Positions 16,988 through 24,962 of a DNA stretch of 64,000 nucleotides are shown piece after piece (position 1 is the stretch's first letter; every line of letters begins with the position of its first letter). This stretch comes from Salinicola corii (GTDB lineage: Bacteria > Pseudomonadota > Gammaproteobacteria > Pseudomonadales > Halomonadaceae), in contig NZ_VTPX01000017.1 of assembly GCF_008298015.1 (NCBI RefSeq), positions 1 through 64,000 of the forward strand, in the 5' to 3' direction. The notes beneath the pieces were generated by a model. It saw nothing but the letters and a program-made list of their open reading frames with translations. It did no database searches and was not told the origin of the DNA. The position numbers and the translations under genes were made by a program.

Positions 16988-18313
16988 TCACGGTGCCGAG
17001 CCAGGGTGTAACGTGATTTCGACCCGCAGCCCGCCCAGTCGTGAACGGCCATAGGTCACACGACCGCCGTAGCGTTCGGTGAGCTGTGACAGAATGGAGA
17101 GCCCCAGGCCGTGGCCACGATGTTGTTCATCAAGCCTGACGCCTCGCTGGCCAAGGCGCTCGAGCATGATATCCGGAACCCCCGGGCCATCATCCTCGAG
17201 CCTTAGGCAACAGGGCTTGGGAAGTAGCGTAAGCTCGACGCGTTGGCGCGCCCATTTACCGGCATTGTCGAGCACGATACCGAGCATCTCCATGCCGTCC
17301 TGACGCTCCAGCGGTATCCGGAAATCGACGACGGCGGTGTCATCGAGAACGAAGATGCGATCGGGGTAGAGGGTACGAAACATTTCCAGCATGGAAATGA
17401 CTTCTGCCATGCCGGTATGTTGCTGTCCTGTAGACTGGCCGGCGATACGCGAATGGCGTAGTTCGCTCTCCAGTTTTTCATCGATGTCGTCGAGACGAGC
17501 CAGAATCTGCTTACGACGTTGATCATCCAGGGCTCGTTTTGAGCGAAGGGCTTGCATGACCGCCGTTAGTGGCGTCCTGATCGCGTGAGAAAGGTTGGCC
17601 AGTGACTCCCGCGAGCGCTGCTGACGACGTTCATGTTCGTCGAGAAGGGTATTGAGTTGAGCGATGGGGGCTTTCAGCTCGGAGACGGTTTTGATGTCCA
17701 GGCGGCGGCGCTCGCCGCGTTGCAGCTCGATGAGCTGGCGCGATAGCCGACCGAACGGGCGTAAAGCATGATTGACCGCGAACAGGTTGAGCAGTATCAA
17801 CAGCAACAGCAGCACCATGGCCGCTGCACCGATCCACCAGTGAAGGCGTGTCAGTCCTCGCTCGATGCCGGCGAAGTCTTCGCCGACCGTCAATGTGGCG
17901 GGTTCGCCGGCAAGCATCAATCCGGTTCGCCACAGCAGCAGTCGATGATCGCGCCACTGCAAGAGTTGCGCGCCTTCTGTGTCCCCGGTCGGCAATGTCT
18001 CGAGCGCATCGTGAGTCGCGTAGACACGGCCGTTGGTCCGCAACTGATAGAAGTGGTGAAAGGTTTCGGCGGGGCTGGAATCAGGTGGCAGCGACAGGGC
18101 ACTCGGGCCCTCGAGGCGCAATCGGCGCACGACCAGTTCGGATTCCTGCTGTAAGCGATCGGCGAGAAAATTCCGTGCCAACTGGTCCAGCAGCAGTCCG
18201 TGCAGTACCCAGGTACTCCCGACGACGATCAGCGCCGCAATGCCCAGGCTACCCAGCAACCGGAGGCGTAGGCTTCGCCGGCTAAACCGAGACAAGCATG
18301 TACCCCTCACCAC
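16988..18313 (-). CDS. copS: Copper-responsive sensor histidine kinase (CopS-like)
   Basis: This inner-membrane sensor kinase is 441 residues with the GTG start at 18313, or a few shorter from GTG 18310 or TTG 18295. It has a transmembrane helix near 18-38, a periplasmic sensor region to about 160, a second helix (AAMVLLLLLILLNLF), a HAMP-like linker, the H-box SLANLSHAIRTPLTAVM, an N-box (GIVLDNAGKWARQ), and ATP-lid motifs DDGPGVP and GHGLGLSIL. The sensor region is only generally like PhoQ/QseC kinases. It overlaps copR by about 30 bp and is the second gene of that unit, so it very probably phosphorylates CopR. Copper specificity is inferred from the neighbouring operon. Confidence 0.85.
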   Translation of the reverse strand: MVRGTCLSRFSRRSLRLRLLGSLGIAALIVVGSTWVLHGLLLDQLARNFLADRLQQESELVVRRLRLEGPSALSLPPDSSPAETFHHFYQLRTNGRVYATHDALETLPTGDTEGAQLLQWRDHRLLLWRTGLMLAGEPATLTVGEDFAGIERGLTRLHWWIGAAAMVLLLLLILLNLFAVNHALRPFGRLSRQLIELQRGERRRLDIKTVSELKAPIAQLNTLLDEHERRQQRSRESLANLSHAIRTPLTAVMQALRSKRALDDQRRKQILARLDDIDEKLESELRHSRIAGQSTGQQHTGMAEVISMLEMFRTLYPDRIFVLDDTAVVDFRIPLERQDGMEMLGIVLDNAGKWARQRVELTLLPKPCCLRLEDDGPGVPDIMLERLGQRGVRLDEQHRGHGLGLSILSQLTERYGGRVTYGRSRLGGLRVEITLHPGSAP

Positions 18314-18947
18314 GGCGCGTCACGATGCGCTCACGTCCGAGCCGATGACGTAGTCTGCCGATATAGACCTCGACGAGATTGGGAGCCGCAGCATCCTGCT
18401 CGAGCGCGTAGAGTTGTTCGAGCAAGTGTCGCTTGGAGTGAACGCGATCAGGGTGGCGCATCAGGTAGCGCAGAAGCCGAAATTCGGTGGAGGTGAGTGT
18501 TTGCCACTCCTGGTGATCCAGACTGAACTGCTGGCGTGCCTCATCGAGCCGAAGATTGTTGATCTCCAGAAGGGAGGAAAAATGACTACCTTGACGACGC
18601 AACAAGGCCTCCAGGCGCGCCAGCAACTCTTCCTCATGATAAGGCTTGGTGAGGTAGTCGTCGGCGCCGGCGCGAAGCCCTTCGACCTTATCCATCCAGC
18701 TATCTCTTGCGGTCAGAATCAGTATCGGCACAGACCACTTAGCGTCCCGCCAGTCGGAGAGGAGACTCAGCCCGGAGCCGTCCGGCAAACCAAGGTCCAG
18801 AATGACCAGCGTGTACTCCTCGCTAGCCGAGAGCGCAGACGCCGATCGGCTACTAGGTGAAATGTCGGTGCGGTAGCCAGCATCATCTAGAAGCTCTGCC
18901 AAACTTTCCGCCAACAGCTCATCATCTTCTACCAGTAATATTCTCAT
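18282..18947 (-). CDS. copR: Copper-responsive response regulator (CopR-like, OmpR family)
   Basis: This 221-residue regulator has an intact receiver: acidic residues in LLVEDDE (7-9), phosphorylation site Asp51 in LVILDLGLPDG, Thr in LILTAR, and Lys101 in DDYLTKPY. A winged-helix OmpR/PhoB domain follows (TSTEFRLLRYLM, NLVEVYIGRLRHRLG, IVTRRGEGYML). It is the first gene of the copRS pair. A perfect 10-bp direct repeat with 11-bp phasing lies about 40-60 bp upstream, and a related one lies before copG, suggesting autoregulation and control of the copper operon. Confidence 0.9.
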   Translation of the reverse strand: MRILLVEDDELLAESLAELLDDAGYRTDISPSSRSASALSASEEYTLVILDLGLPDGSGLSLLSDWRDAKWSVPILILTARDSWMDKVEGLRAGADDYLTKPYHEEELLARLEALLRRQGSHFSSLLEINNLRLDEARQQFSLDHQEWQTLTSTEFRLLRYLMRHPDRVHSKRHLLEQLYALEQDAAAPNLVEVYIGRLRHRLGRERIVTRRGEGYMLVSV

Positions 18948-18988
18948 GGCTCATCGAGAGACTGAATCTGTTTGCCGAAGATACAGCC

Positions 18989-19009
18989 GGTTCCTGAATG
19001 GTTCCTGAA
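18989..19009 (-). promoter_or_regulatory. Candidate CopR operator before copR (perfect 10-bp direct repeat)
   Basis: On the minus strand TTCAGGAACC occurs twice (complement of 19000-19009 and 18989-18998), with starts 11 bp apart, about 42-62 bp upstream of the copR start. The shared TTCAG core and spacing match the repeat before copG. Confidence 0.6.
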
Positions 19010-19137
19010 AATCCGGAAGGCGCCGGATATCGTGATTTATCCCAATTCGGTGTTCATTCAACTGAGGCCTCCCCGAAGCCACATCTCAGGCATTTCGATC
19101 GACCGGGTTTTTGCGTGACGGTGGCAGGATCATCGCT

Positions 19138-19614
19138 TCACCTGGAATGCCATCGGTGCCACAGGGTAAGCCCCACAAAGAGCACAATACATGCAAAGAA
19201 TGCCGCCATAACGTCATCCAGCACGATACCCAAGCCGCCACCGATGGCTTCGCTATAGCCAATGGGCAATGGCTTGGTGACATCGAACAGCCGATATAAC
19301 ACGAACGCCACTCCCATCGTCCAGGCACGGCGCGCCACCGTGATTCCGAGCATGGCGATCGGAAACGCCAGGTACTCATCGGCGACGATCTGGGAGAGAT
19401 CTCCGCCGCCGAGCCAGATTGAAGCCCAATGACAAATTGGCACTGCCGTGACCAGCAGTACCGACAGAATGACAACCCGGCGTTGCGGCGAGTGATGTGT
19501 CAGCCACCAGGCCAACGGCACACCGATCAGCGACCCGATTGTCCCCGGTGCCCAGGATATCCATCCCAGGCCAAAGCCGGTCGCTACCAGCAAGACCGCA
19601 TTCTCTATCAACAT
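19138..19614 (-). CDS. pgpA: Phosphatidylglycerophosphatase A family protein (PgpA-like)
   Basis: This 158-residue membrane phosphatase removes phosphate from phosphatidylglycerophosphate to give phosphatidylglycerol. PgpA features are visible: an early WAPGTIGSLIGVPLAWWL segment, then Asp-Glu in QIVADEYLAF, and FDVTKPLPIGYSEAIGGGLGIVLDDVMAAFFA with the Lys/Pro/Asp-Asp residues of the active site. It is transcribed away from the PadR-chrA pair. A housekeeping PgpA normally neighbours thiL or nus genes, so a copy beside metal resistance genes may be a second, acquired one; the function call itself is solid. Confidence 0.85.
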   Translation of the reverse strand: MLIENAVLLVATGFGLGWISWAPGTIGSLIGVPLAWWLTHHSPQRRVVILSVLLVTAVPICHWASIWLGGGDLSQIVADEYLAFPIAMLGITVARRAWTMGVAFVLYRLFDVTKPLPIGYSEAIGGGLGIVLDDVMAAFFACIVLFVGLTLWHRWHSR

Positions 19615-19668
19615 CTGTCTAATCCATGAGAGGAGGGGGTTGGCTTGCGATCAGGAGCAAGACTTGCT

Positions 19669-19698
19669 AAAACGAAAGTCGATATCGATCTTCGTTTT
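19669..19698. promoter_or_regulatory. 30-bp palindromic operator before the PadR regulator and chrA
   Basis: Arms AAAACGAA (19669-19676) and TTCGTTTT (19691-19698) are perfect reverse complements around the self-complementary centre CGATATCG (19680-19687), with 3-bp spacers. It lies 22 bp upstream of the PadR start and is a likely site for self-repression by that dimeric regulator. Confidence 0.6.
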
Positions 19699-19720
19699 CG
19701 GTAGACCGGAAGTCAATACA

Positions 19721-20035
19721 ATGAAGCATCATCACTTGCTCGTGGGCCTGGTCAGACTACACGTCCTTCACCATGCCGCCGAGCATGAAATCAACGGACA
19801 ATGGATGATCGATGAGCTGGCGCGTCACGGCTATCGACTGAGCCCCGGCACTCTTTATCCCATGCTGCACTCGATGGAGAACAGGGGATACCTGATCTCC
19901 CGCGAAGCGCATCAGGGTAGCGTTCGCCGTAAGTTCTATCGCGCGACCGATCTAGGTCGAGAAGGGCTTGAAACGGCCAAACGCCAGCTGAGAGAGCTGA
20001 CCGGCGAGGCCTTAAAAGACGACAGTCCATTGTAA
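19721..20035 (+). CDS. PadR-family transcriptional regulator
   Basis: This 104-residue winged-helix regulator starts at ATG 19721. An in-frame upstream start at 19640 would translate through the palindromic operator and is unlikely. PadR features: INGQWMIDELARHGYRLSPGTLYPMLHSMENRGYLIS (recognition helix and wing), then RRKFYRATDLGREGLETAKRQLREL in the C-terminal dimer helix. It lies 23 bp upstream of chrA on the same strand, a pairing seen for many chromate transporters, so it probably controls chrA in response to chromate, sulphate status or redox stress. The inducer cannot be read from sequence. Confidence 0.88.
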   Translation: MKHHHLLVGLVRLHVLHHAAEHEINGQWMIDELARHGYRLSPGTLYPMLHSMENRGYLISREAHQGSVRRKFYRATDLGREGLETAKRQLRELTGEALKDDSPL

Positions 20036-20058
20036 GAGAGCCATGGCAAGGAGCCCGG

Positions 20059-21261
20059 ATGGAGAATCAGACACCACGCCCTGCCGGACTTATTAGAGAG
20101 GTCTTCGCGGCCTTTCTGTTGCTGGGCTTGACTTCCTTTGGTGGTCCCATCGCTCACCTGGGTTACTTTCGCAGCGAGTTCGTAGAGCGACGCCGCTGGC
20201 TTTCTGAACAAGCGTACGCAGACCTGGTGACGCTCTGCCAGTTTCTACCTGGGCCCGCCAGTAGTCAGGTGGGATTCGCTTTAGGGCTGATGCGCGCCGG
20301 CCCCTGGGGCGCGGCGGCGGCTTGGACGGCCTTCACGCTGCCCTCGGCCATTTTGCTGGCGTTGTTCGCCCTGGGCGCTGAAGTGCTTGATGGCCCCATC
20401 AGCCAAGGCATCATCCACGGCCTAAAGATAACGGCCGTGGCCGTGGTCGCCAACGCCGTGTGGGGAATGGCGCGCAGTCTCTGTCCCGATTCTCGGCGCG
20501 CCGGCATTGCCTTGTCCGCCGTGTTCACCGTGGCGTTGGTGAGCGGTCCAGCGGGACAAGTGGCCGCCATCATGATTGGGGTGGCGGCAGGCATTATCCT
20601 TTGTCGGACTCACGCCGTAACCGATGTCCAAAATCTGACTTTCCCGGTGTCTACTCGTGCCGGTTATCTGTCGGGGTTCGCTTTCATCACACTTCTGCTC
20701 GGCTTGCCGTTACTGGCTTGGGCTTTTCCCACCGCCTTACTGTCGGTCATGGATGCTTTCTATCGCGCTGGTGCTCTCGTGTTCGGGGGGGGTCACGTTG
20801 TGTTGCCGCTTCTCGAGACTGAGGTGGTGCAGTCCGGCTGGGTCGCCGCGGACGAGTTTCTGACCGGCTACGGAGCCGCCCAAGCCGTACCTGGGCCACT
20901 ATTCACCTTTGCTTCCTATTTGGGCGCGTTGATGACGCCGCTCGCCGGCGGCTTGGCGGGCGCCGCCGTGGCGCTGGTGATGATTTTCCTGCCCGGATTG
21001 CTGCTGCTGGTGGCGGTACTGCCCCATTGGAACCGATTCCGGCGCTGGGACAGCGCGCAAGCGATGATGCGTGGGGCCAATGCGGCGGTCGTGGGCATTC
21101 TGGGCGCCGCCCTCTACCAGCCAGTCTGGACCAGTGCGATTCACGGCCCCCGTGAGTTCGCTCTGGCGCTGACCGGCTTCCTCCTGCTGAGCGTCTGGAA
21201 ACTGCCAGCGTGGATAGTGGTCTTGGTCCTTTCAAGCGGAGGCGTGCTAATCACCCTATAG
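20059..21261 (+). CDS. chrA: Chromate transporter ChrA (long-chain type)
   Basis: This 400-residue membrane protein is made of two homologous CHR domains. The N-terminal half has the signature LTSFGGPIAHLGYFR, then LCQFLPGPASSQVGFALG. The C-terminal half repeats it as GALVFGGGHVVLPLLE and GYGAAQAVPGPLFTFASYLGAL. It exports chromate by exchange or proton motive force. With PadR it forms a two-gene unit. The start at 20059 follows AAGGAG at 20047-20052. After its stop at 21261 the composition turns clearly A+T-rich, so chrA marks the left flank of the envelope island. Confidence 0.95.
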   Translation: MENQTPRPAGLIREVFAAFLLLGLTSFGGPIAHLGYFRSEFVERRRWLSEQAYADLVTLCQFLPGPASSQVGFALGLMRAGPWGAAAAWTAFTLPSAILLALFALGAEVLDGPISQGIIHGLKITAVAVVANAVWGMARSLCPDSRRAGIALSAVFTVALVSGPAGQVAAIMIGVAAGIILCRTHAVTDVQNLTFPVSTRAGYLSGFAFITLLLGLPLLAWAFPTALLSVMDAFYRAGALVFGGGHVVLPLLETEVVQSGWVAADEFLTGYGAAQAVPGPLFTFASYLGALMTPLAGGLAGAAVALVMIFLPGLLLLVAVLPHWNRFRRWDSAQAMMRGANAAVVGILGAALYQPVWTSAIHGPREFALALTGFLLLSVWKLPAWIVVLVLSSGGVLITL

Positions 21262-21572
21262 TCAGCATTGCACTTTAGGTTTTTTCGCCGATTTATCGGT
21301 AGTTAATGAAGCGGTGTGACTTGTCAGAGGTGAATTTGGGTTGTGTTTCTAGCACTAGATGCCGTTTATATGACTGCGAACCTCGGTAAGGTGACAAAGT
21401 TTTTATACGGTTGTTGTGATAGATACCAAATTGCTTAAAAAACACTTATGTGAAGAAAAAAAATAGTGCAGTGATTATAATCTTTTCTTAAGGCACCTCT
21501 CCCAATATGCCCATCTGAAGTCGGCCCGAGTTCTGGTGCGCCGGCGATATGACGTCAGAGGGACTGTCTTAA
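21262..21572 (+). promoter_or_regulatory. A+T-rich promoter region of dgkA-PAP2-eptA with PmrA-like boxes
   Basis: This 310-bp stretch holds no gene. CTTAA at 21434-21438 and CTTAT at 21445-21449 are direct half-sites with 11-bp phasing. A further pair, TATAAT 21476-21481 and CTTAAG 21487-21492, has the same phasing. TATAAT may instead be the -10 element, with no good -35 at the right distance, as expected for an activator-dependent promoter. PmrA/BasR boxes are (C/T)TTAA(G/T) repeats 11 bp apart. Confidence 0.5.
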
Positions 21573-21953
21573 GTGAAGACAACGATAGAGCATTCTGTGG
21601 TTCCTTCTCGCAAAGGCCTTGCGAGGATCCTATACGCAGCTAGATATTCCGTATTCGGCCTCAGGCATGCATGGAAGCAGGAGGCGGCATTTCGGCAAGA
21701 AATCATATTGTGTGCGGTGCTGTTGCCTGTGGTTTTGATGGCTAACGTTTCCGGTTTAGAGCGGGCTATGCTTTTTGGGACCGCAATACTGGTCATCATT
21801 GTTGAATTGCTAAATTCCGCGTTAGAAGCAGTCGTGGACCGAATCGGCCTAGAGTTTCATCCGCTGAGCGGTAGCGCAAAAGATATGGGATCGGCAGCGG
21901 TCTTGGTCAGTCTGGTCCTAATGGCAGGAGTATGGCTATGCATACTTCTGTAG
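21573..21953 (+). CDS. dgkA: Diacylglycerol kinase DgkA
   Basis: This 126-residue trimeric membrane kinase phosphorylates diacylglycerol to phosphatidic acid. DgkA features: ARYSVFGLRHAWKQEAAFRQEI with the catalytic region Glu, a central helix, and VIIVELLNSALEAVVDRIG, the family signature with metal and catalytic Glu/Asn/Asp. The start is GTG 21573. It is the first gene of a three-gene unit with a PAP2 phosphatase and eptA. EptA releases diacylglycerol each time it takes phosphoethanolamine from phosphatidylethanolamine, so DgkA would recycle that product. This linkage is known from eptA-dgkA and mcr-3-dgkA arrangements. Confidence 0.93.
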   Translation: MKTTIEHSVVPSRKGLARILYAARYSVFGLRHAWKQEAAFRQEIILCAVLLPVVLMANVSGLERAMLFGTAILVIIVELLNSALEAVVDRIGLEFHPLSGSAKDMGSAAVLVSLVLMAGVWLCILL

Positions 21954-22714
21954 GATTCGAAAGCCATCTGTTGCGATTGTTTTACGGATGGCTTTTTTTT
22001 ATTGCGCTAATGCTGCTGTTTCAGCTCTATGACATAGATTTTTATATTGCTGATTATCTCTACCACTGGGAGGGCGGTCAGTGGTTACTGAAAGATAATG
22101 CTATCGCTAAATCCATTCTTCATGACGATGGACGAATTTTAAGCGAGTTGATGGGAGCCGGGCTGATTGGATTTGCGGTGACGGCATTTATGAAAAAGAG
22201 CCTCGGCCATTGGCGTCGACCTTTGCTGTACCTCATCACCTCCGTGGCTTCATCCACGGTGCTTGTAAGCCTCATCAAAAACTCCATCAGCATGGATTGC
22301 CCTTGGGATCTTGCACGCTACGGTGGTGATCTTCCTTTTATCGGTCTGTTTGAAAGCCGTCCAGCAGGCATGCCTGATACGGCATGCTTTCCTGCGGGCC
22401 ATGCTAGTGCGGGCTATGGCTGGGTTGCGTTGTATTTTCTTCTTGCCGTAATGGCGCCGAGTTGGAGGTATGTTGGCTTGGCGATAGGCCTGAGCATGGG
22501 TTTGGTTTTCGGTATCGATCAACAGCTCAGGGGCGCTCATTTCTTATCGCACGATCTGTCGACGCTCATGATCTGCTGGTCGTGCAGCGCCATTTTGGGG
22601 TGGCTGATGCTAAGGAAGTTCAGCGCCCAGTCCGAATTCGTGAATGCGTGGATGTCCCACGCCGCTCGACCAGTCATTGCCCCCACTCATCACGTCAAAA
22701 AGGAGGGGGCATGA
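21938..22714 (+). CDS. PAP2-family lipid phosphatase (LpxT/mcr-associated type)
   Basis: This 258-residue membrane phosphatase starts at ATG 21938, preceded by GGAG at 21927-21930; the ATG at 21932 is too close to that site. The three PAP2 catalytic motifs are present: KNSISMDCPWD, where the usual RP is replaced by CP; FPAGHASAGYGW with the catalytic His; and RGAHFLSHDL with the nucleophilic His and Asp. This variant of motif 1 is shared with the PAP2 proteins that accompany mobile phosphoethanolamine transferases. It overlaps dgkA by 16 bp and eptA by 4 bp. It may dephosphorylate lipid A phosphate, undecaprenyl pyrophosphate or phosphatidate. Confidence 0.88.
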   Translation: MHTSVGFESHLLRLFYGWLFFIALMLLFQLYDIDFYIADYLYHWEGGQWLLKDNAIAKSILHDDGRILSELMGAGLIGFAVTAFMKKSLGHWRRPLLYLITSVASSTVLVSLIKNSISMDCPWDLARYGGDLPFIGLFESRPAGMPDTACFPAGHASAGYGWVALYFLLAVMAPSWRYVGLAIGLSMGLVFGIDQQLRGAHFLSHDLSTLMICWSCSAILGWLMLRKFSAQSEFVNAWMSHAARPVIAPTHHVKKEGA

Positions 22715-24339
22715 ACAAGTTCATAAATTTACTGAGCCGTCGCCCCACGGCAAGCCCAGAACTGTTGACGCTAATTGTCTCGGTAGCATTCACATTATTT
22801 TATAATAATGCCTTCTGGCAGAAGGTGCTGGATTTGCATTCTCCGGCCTTAGCCGGGTCGTGGCTGACCTTGATAGGATACGGTGTACTGATGACTCTTG
22901 TTCAGTACATCGTTTATATGCTATTTGCGACTCGATACACGGCAAAACCAGTGTTGATAGTATTAATACTGGTTGCCGCTAGCATCAGCTATTTTACCTC
23001 CGCATATCACACGTATTTCGATACAACTATGGTGGTGAATACGCTTCAGACTGACTCTCATGAGGCAAGCGAGCTAATTACGGCTGGCTTTTTTAAGCAT
23101 CTGCTGATATTTGCGGGATTGCCTATTCTAATTTTGCTGAGATTCAAGGTCGTAAGGAGTGGTTGGAAAGTCACAGTTTTCAGAAAGGTCGGTTATTTTT
23201 TGTCGGGCGTCGTTCTGCTAATCGGCAGCGCGCTTCTCATTTATCAGAGTTTTGCTTCGGAGATGCGTAATAATCCGGAGATGAGATATCTTTTAACTCC
23301 TGGGAACTATGTTGTATCATTGGCTAGGGTGTTAACAGCAAGCGAGAAAAATAAAGTTGAGACGAAGATCCCTTTGACCGCCCAAGCGACCTACGAGGGC
23401 AGTGATAGACCAAAGTTGATTGTTATGGTTGTCGGAGAAACTACTCGTGCCGCTAACTGGGGGCTTAACGGCTATGATCGACAGACGACGCCTGAGCTTG
23501 CCAATCGGGATCTGGTTAACTACTCCAACGTAACCTCATGTGGCACGAGTACAGCCGTTTCAGTTCCGTGTATGTTCTCACCTTGGGGCAGAGACAATTA
23601 CGACGAAAGTGCGATAGACCAGCATGAGGCGCTACTGGATGTGCTGAAGATGGCCGGCTACGACGTGCTGTGGATCGATAATCAATCCGGCTGCAAGGGT
23701 GTTTGTGATCGAATTCCCAGTATCAAGCTAGATTCATCGACCCAAACACCAGGGTGTGGCCAGGATGAATGCTTTGACGATGCGCTCCGAGAACAATTAC
23801 AGGTGAGAACCAAGGAGCTTAAGAAAAATACCGTCATCGTTCTGCACGAAATGGGCAATCACGGGCCTAGCTATTATAAGCGTTATCCTAAAGTCTATGA
23901 AAAATTTACTCCTGTGTGTCAGCAGGATGACTTAAGTAAGTGTGACGTTCAAAGCATCAAGAATGCTTACGATAATGCGATCTTTTACAATGATCATGTA
24001 TTATCCGGAATCATTGACTATCTGGAAACGCAGGATAACTATGATTCAACGATGTTGTATGCTTCTGATCACGGAGAATCCTTAGGTGAAAATGGTGTTT
24101 ACCTCCACGGGTTGCCCTATCTGATCGCGCCTGACGAGCAGACGCATGTTCCCATGATTTGGTGGCTTTCCAAGAATATCCGGCACGATGAAGGCATTGA
24201 TTACAGGTGCATTCAGCAAGCGGCTGGATCTCATCACAGTCACGCCAATCTGTTCCACACGATCTTGGGTTTGGCCCAAGTCAAAACTGATGTTTACGAC
24301 GTCAAACTCGACATGGCGGCTTCCTGCCAAGCATCTTGA
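22711..24339 (+). CDS. eptA: Lipid A phosphoethanolamine transferase (EptA/MCR family)
   Basis: This 542-residue enzyme has five N-terminal transmembrane helices and a periplasmic alkaline-phosphatase-like domain. By comparison with MCR-1 the active site is complete: Glu243 (GETTRAAN), nucleophile Thr281 in SCGTSTAVSVPCMF with a flanking disulphide pair, His384 in MGNHGPSY, Asp453-His454 in ASDHGESLGENG, and His466. It moves phosphoethanolamine from phosphatidylethanolamine to lipid A phosphates, lowering the surface negative charge and polymyxin binding. AAGGAGGGGGC precedes ATG 22711, which overlaps the PAP2 stop. A terminator hairpin follows 9 bp after the stop. Confidence 0.95.
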   Translation: MNKFINLLSRRPTASPELLTLIVSVAFTLFYNNAFWQKVLDLHSPALAGSWLTLIGYGVLMTLVQYIVYMLFATRYTAKPVLIVLILVAASISYFTSAYHTYFDTTMVVNTLQTDSHEASELITAGFFKHLLIFAGLPILILLRFKVVRSGWKVTVFRKVGYFLSGVVLLIGSALLIYQSFASEMRNNPEMRYLLTPGNYVVSLARVLTASEKNKVETKIPLTAQATYEGSDRPKLIVMVVGETTRAANWGLNGYDRQTTPELANRDLVNYSNVTSCGTSTAVSVPCMFSPWGRDNYDESAIDQHEALLDVLKMAGYDVLWIDNQSGCKGVCDRIPSIKLDSSTQTPGCGQDECFDDALREQLQVRTKELKKNTVIVLHEMGNHGPSYYKRYPKVYEKFTPVCQQDDLSKCDVQSIKNAYDNAIFYNDHVLSGIIDYLETQDNYDSTMLYASDHGESLGENGVYLHGLPYLIAPDEQTHVPMIWWLSKNIRHDEGIDYRCIQQAAGSHHSHANLFHTILGLAQVKTDVYDVKLDMAASCQAS

Positions 24340-24348
24340 AGTGCTACA

Positions 24349-24368
24349 CGAGCCCCGCTAGGGGCTCG
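24349..24368 (+). terminator. Terminator of the dgkA-PAP2-eptA operon
   Basis: CGAGCCCC (24349-24356) and GGGGCTCG (24361-24368) form a perfect 8-bp stem with a GCTA loop. A T-rich tail (TATCATTTT) follows. It starts 9 bp after the eptA stop. Confidence 0.85.
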
Positions 24369-24962
24369 TATCATTTTCCCCGCTCTCAGTAAGCGCCGGA
24401 TTATTTCAAGAGGCAGCTTTCTTGTTTGAGTAGAAGTGTATGATCACCGGCACTAATGAGAGGAAAATGATCCCTAAGGTCATCCACTGAAAATGCTGTT
24501 GCACTCATTCTATCTTTTCTAACCGTTAATCTGCTGATATTAAAAATGTATACCAGCAGGAGGCTTATATTATGTTGTACATAGAAAATCGCATCATTTC
24601 CATTCTCGATATCCCTGCAAGGAAAGGTGCGATCGTCCCTACAATCGGAATAAACCGGGCAATTTAGCCATCGCCAATTCCTCACTCTTTTTCGATACCA
24701 TTAGTGGTACTGATCACAGCAAGGAGTGCCATGCTTACCTGAACCTGATGGCGATGAAATGGAATAACTTTTTATTCGTGTTTTTGAGTATTAACAGAGA
24801 GCCACGATGGAAATGATCCCCTACAAGCCAAAACTGGTTCTAATTATAAGCGGCTATTGAGAGCAGTCGAGGAGGGGGTCTTTCAGTGTCATTTGAGAGA
24901 AGGTAATGGAAGGAAAGGCCATATCTACGACCCGCGTATAGATATGGCTCGCTATTCTCGAC
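24369..24962. other. About 600-bp A+T-rich intergenic region
   Basis: It lies between the eptA terminator and the 3' end of the minus-strand epimerase gene. The only longer open frame (minus, 94 codons, GTG start at 24685) has no ribosome site or family features, so I do not call it. No transposase, tRNA or hairpin cluster was recognised. It may hold the decayed end of a lost gene. Confidence 0.5.

Noticed and set aside
24401-24685. Minus-strand 94-codon frame in the gap after eptA
   Set aside because: GTG start without ribosome site, no signal peptide or family motif, and A+T-rich composition where chance frames are common.
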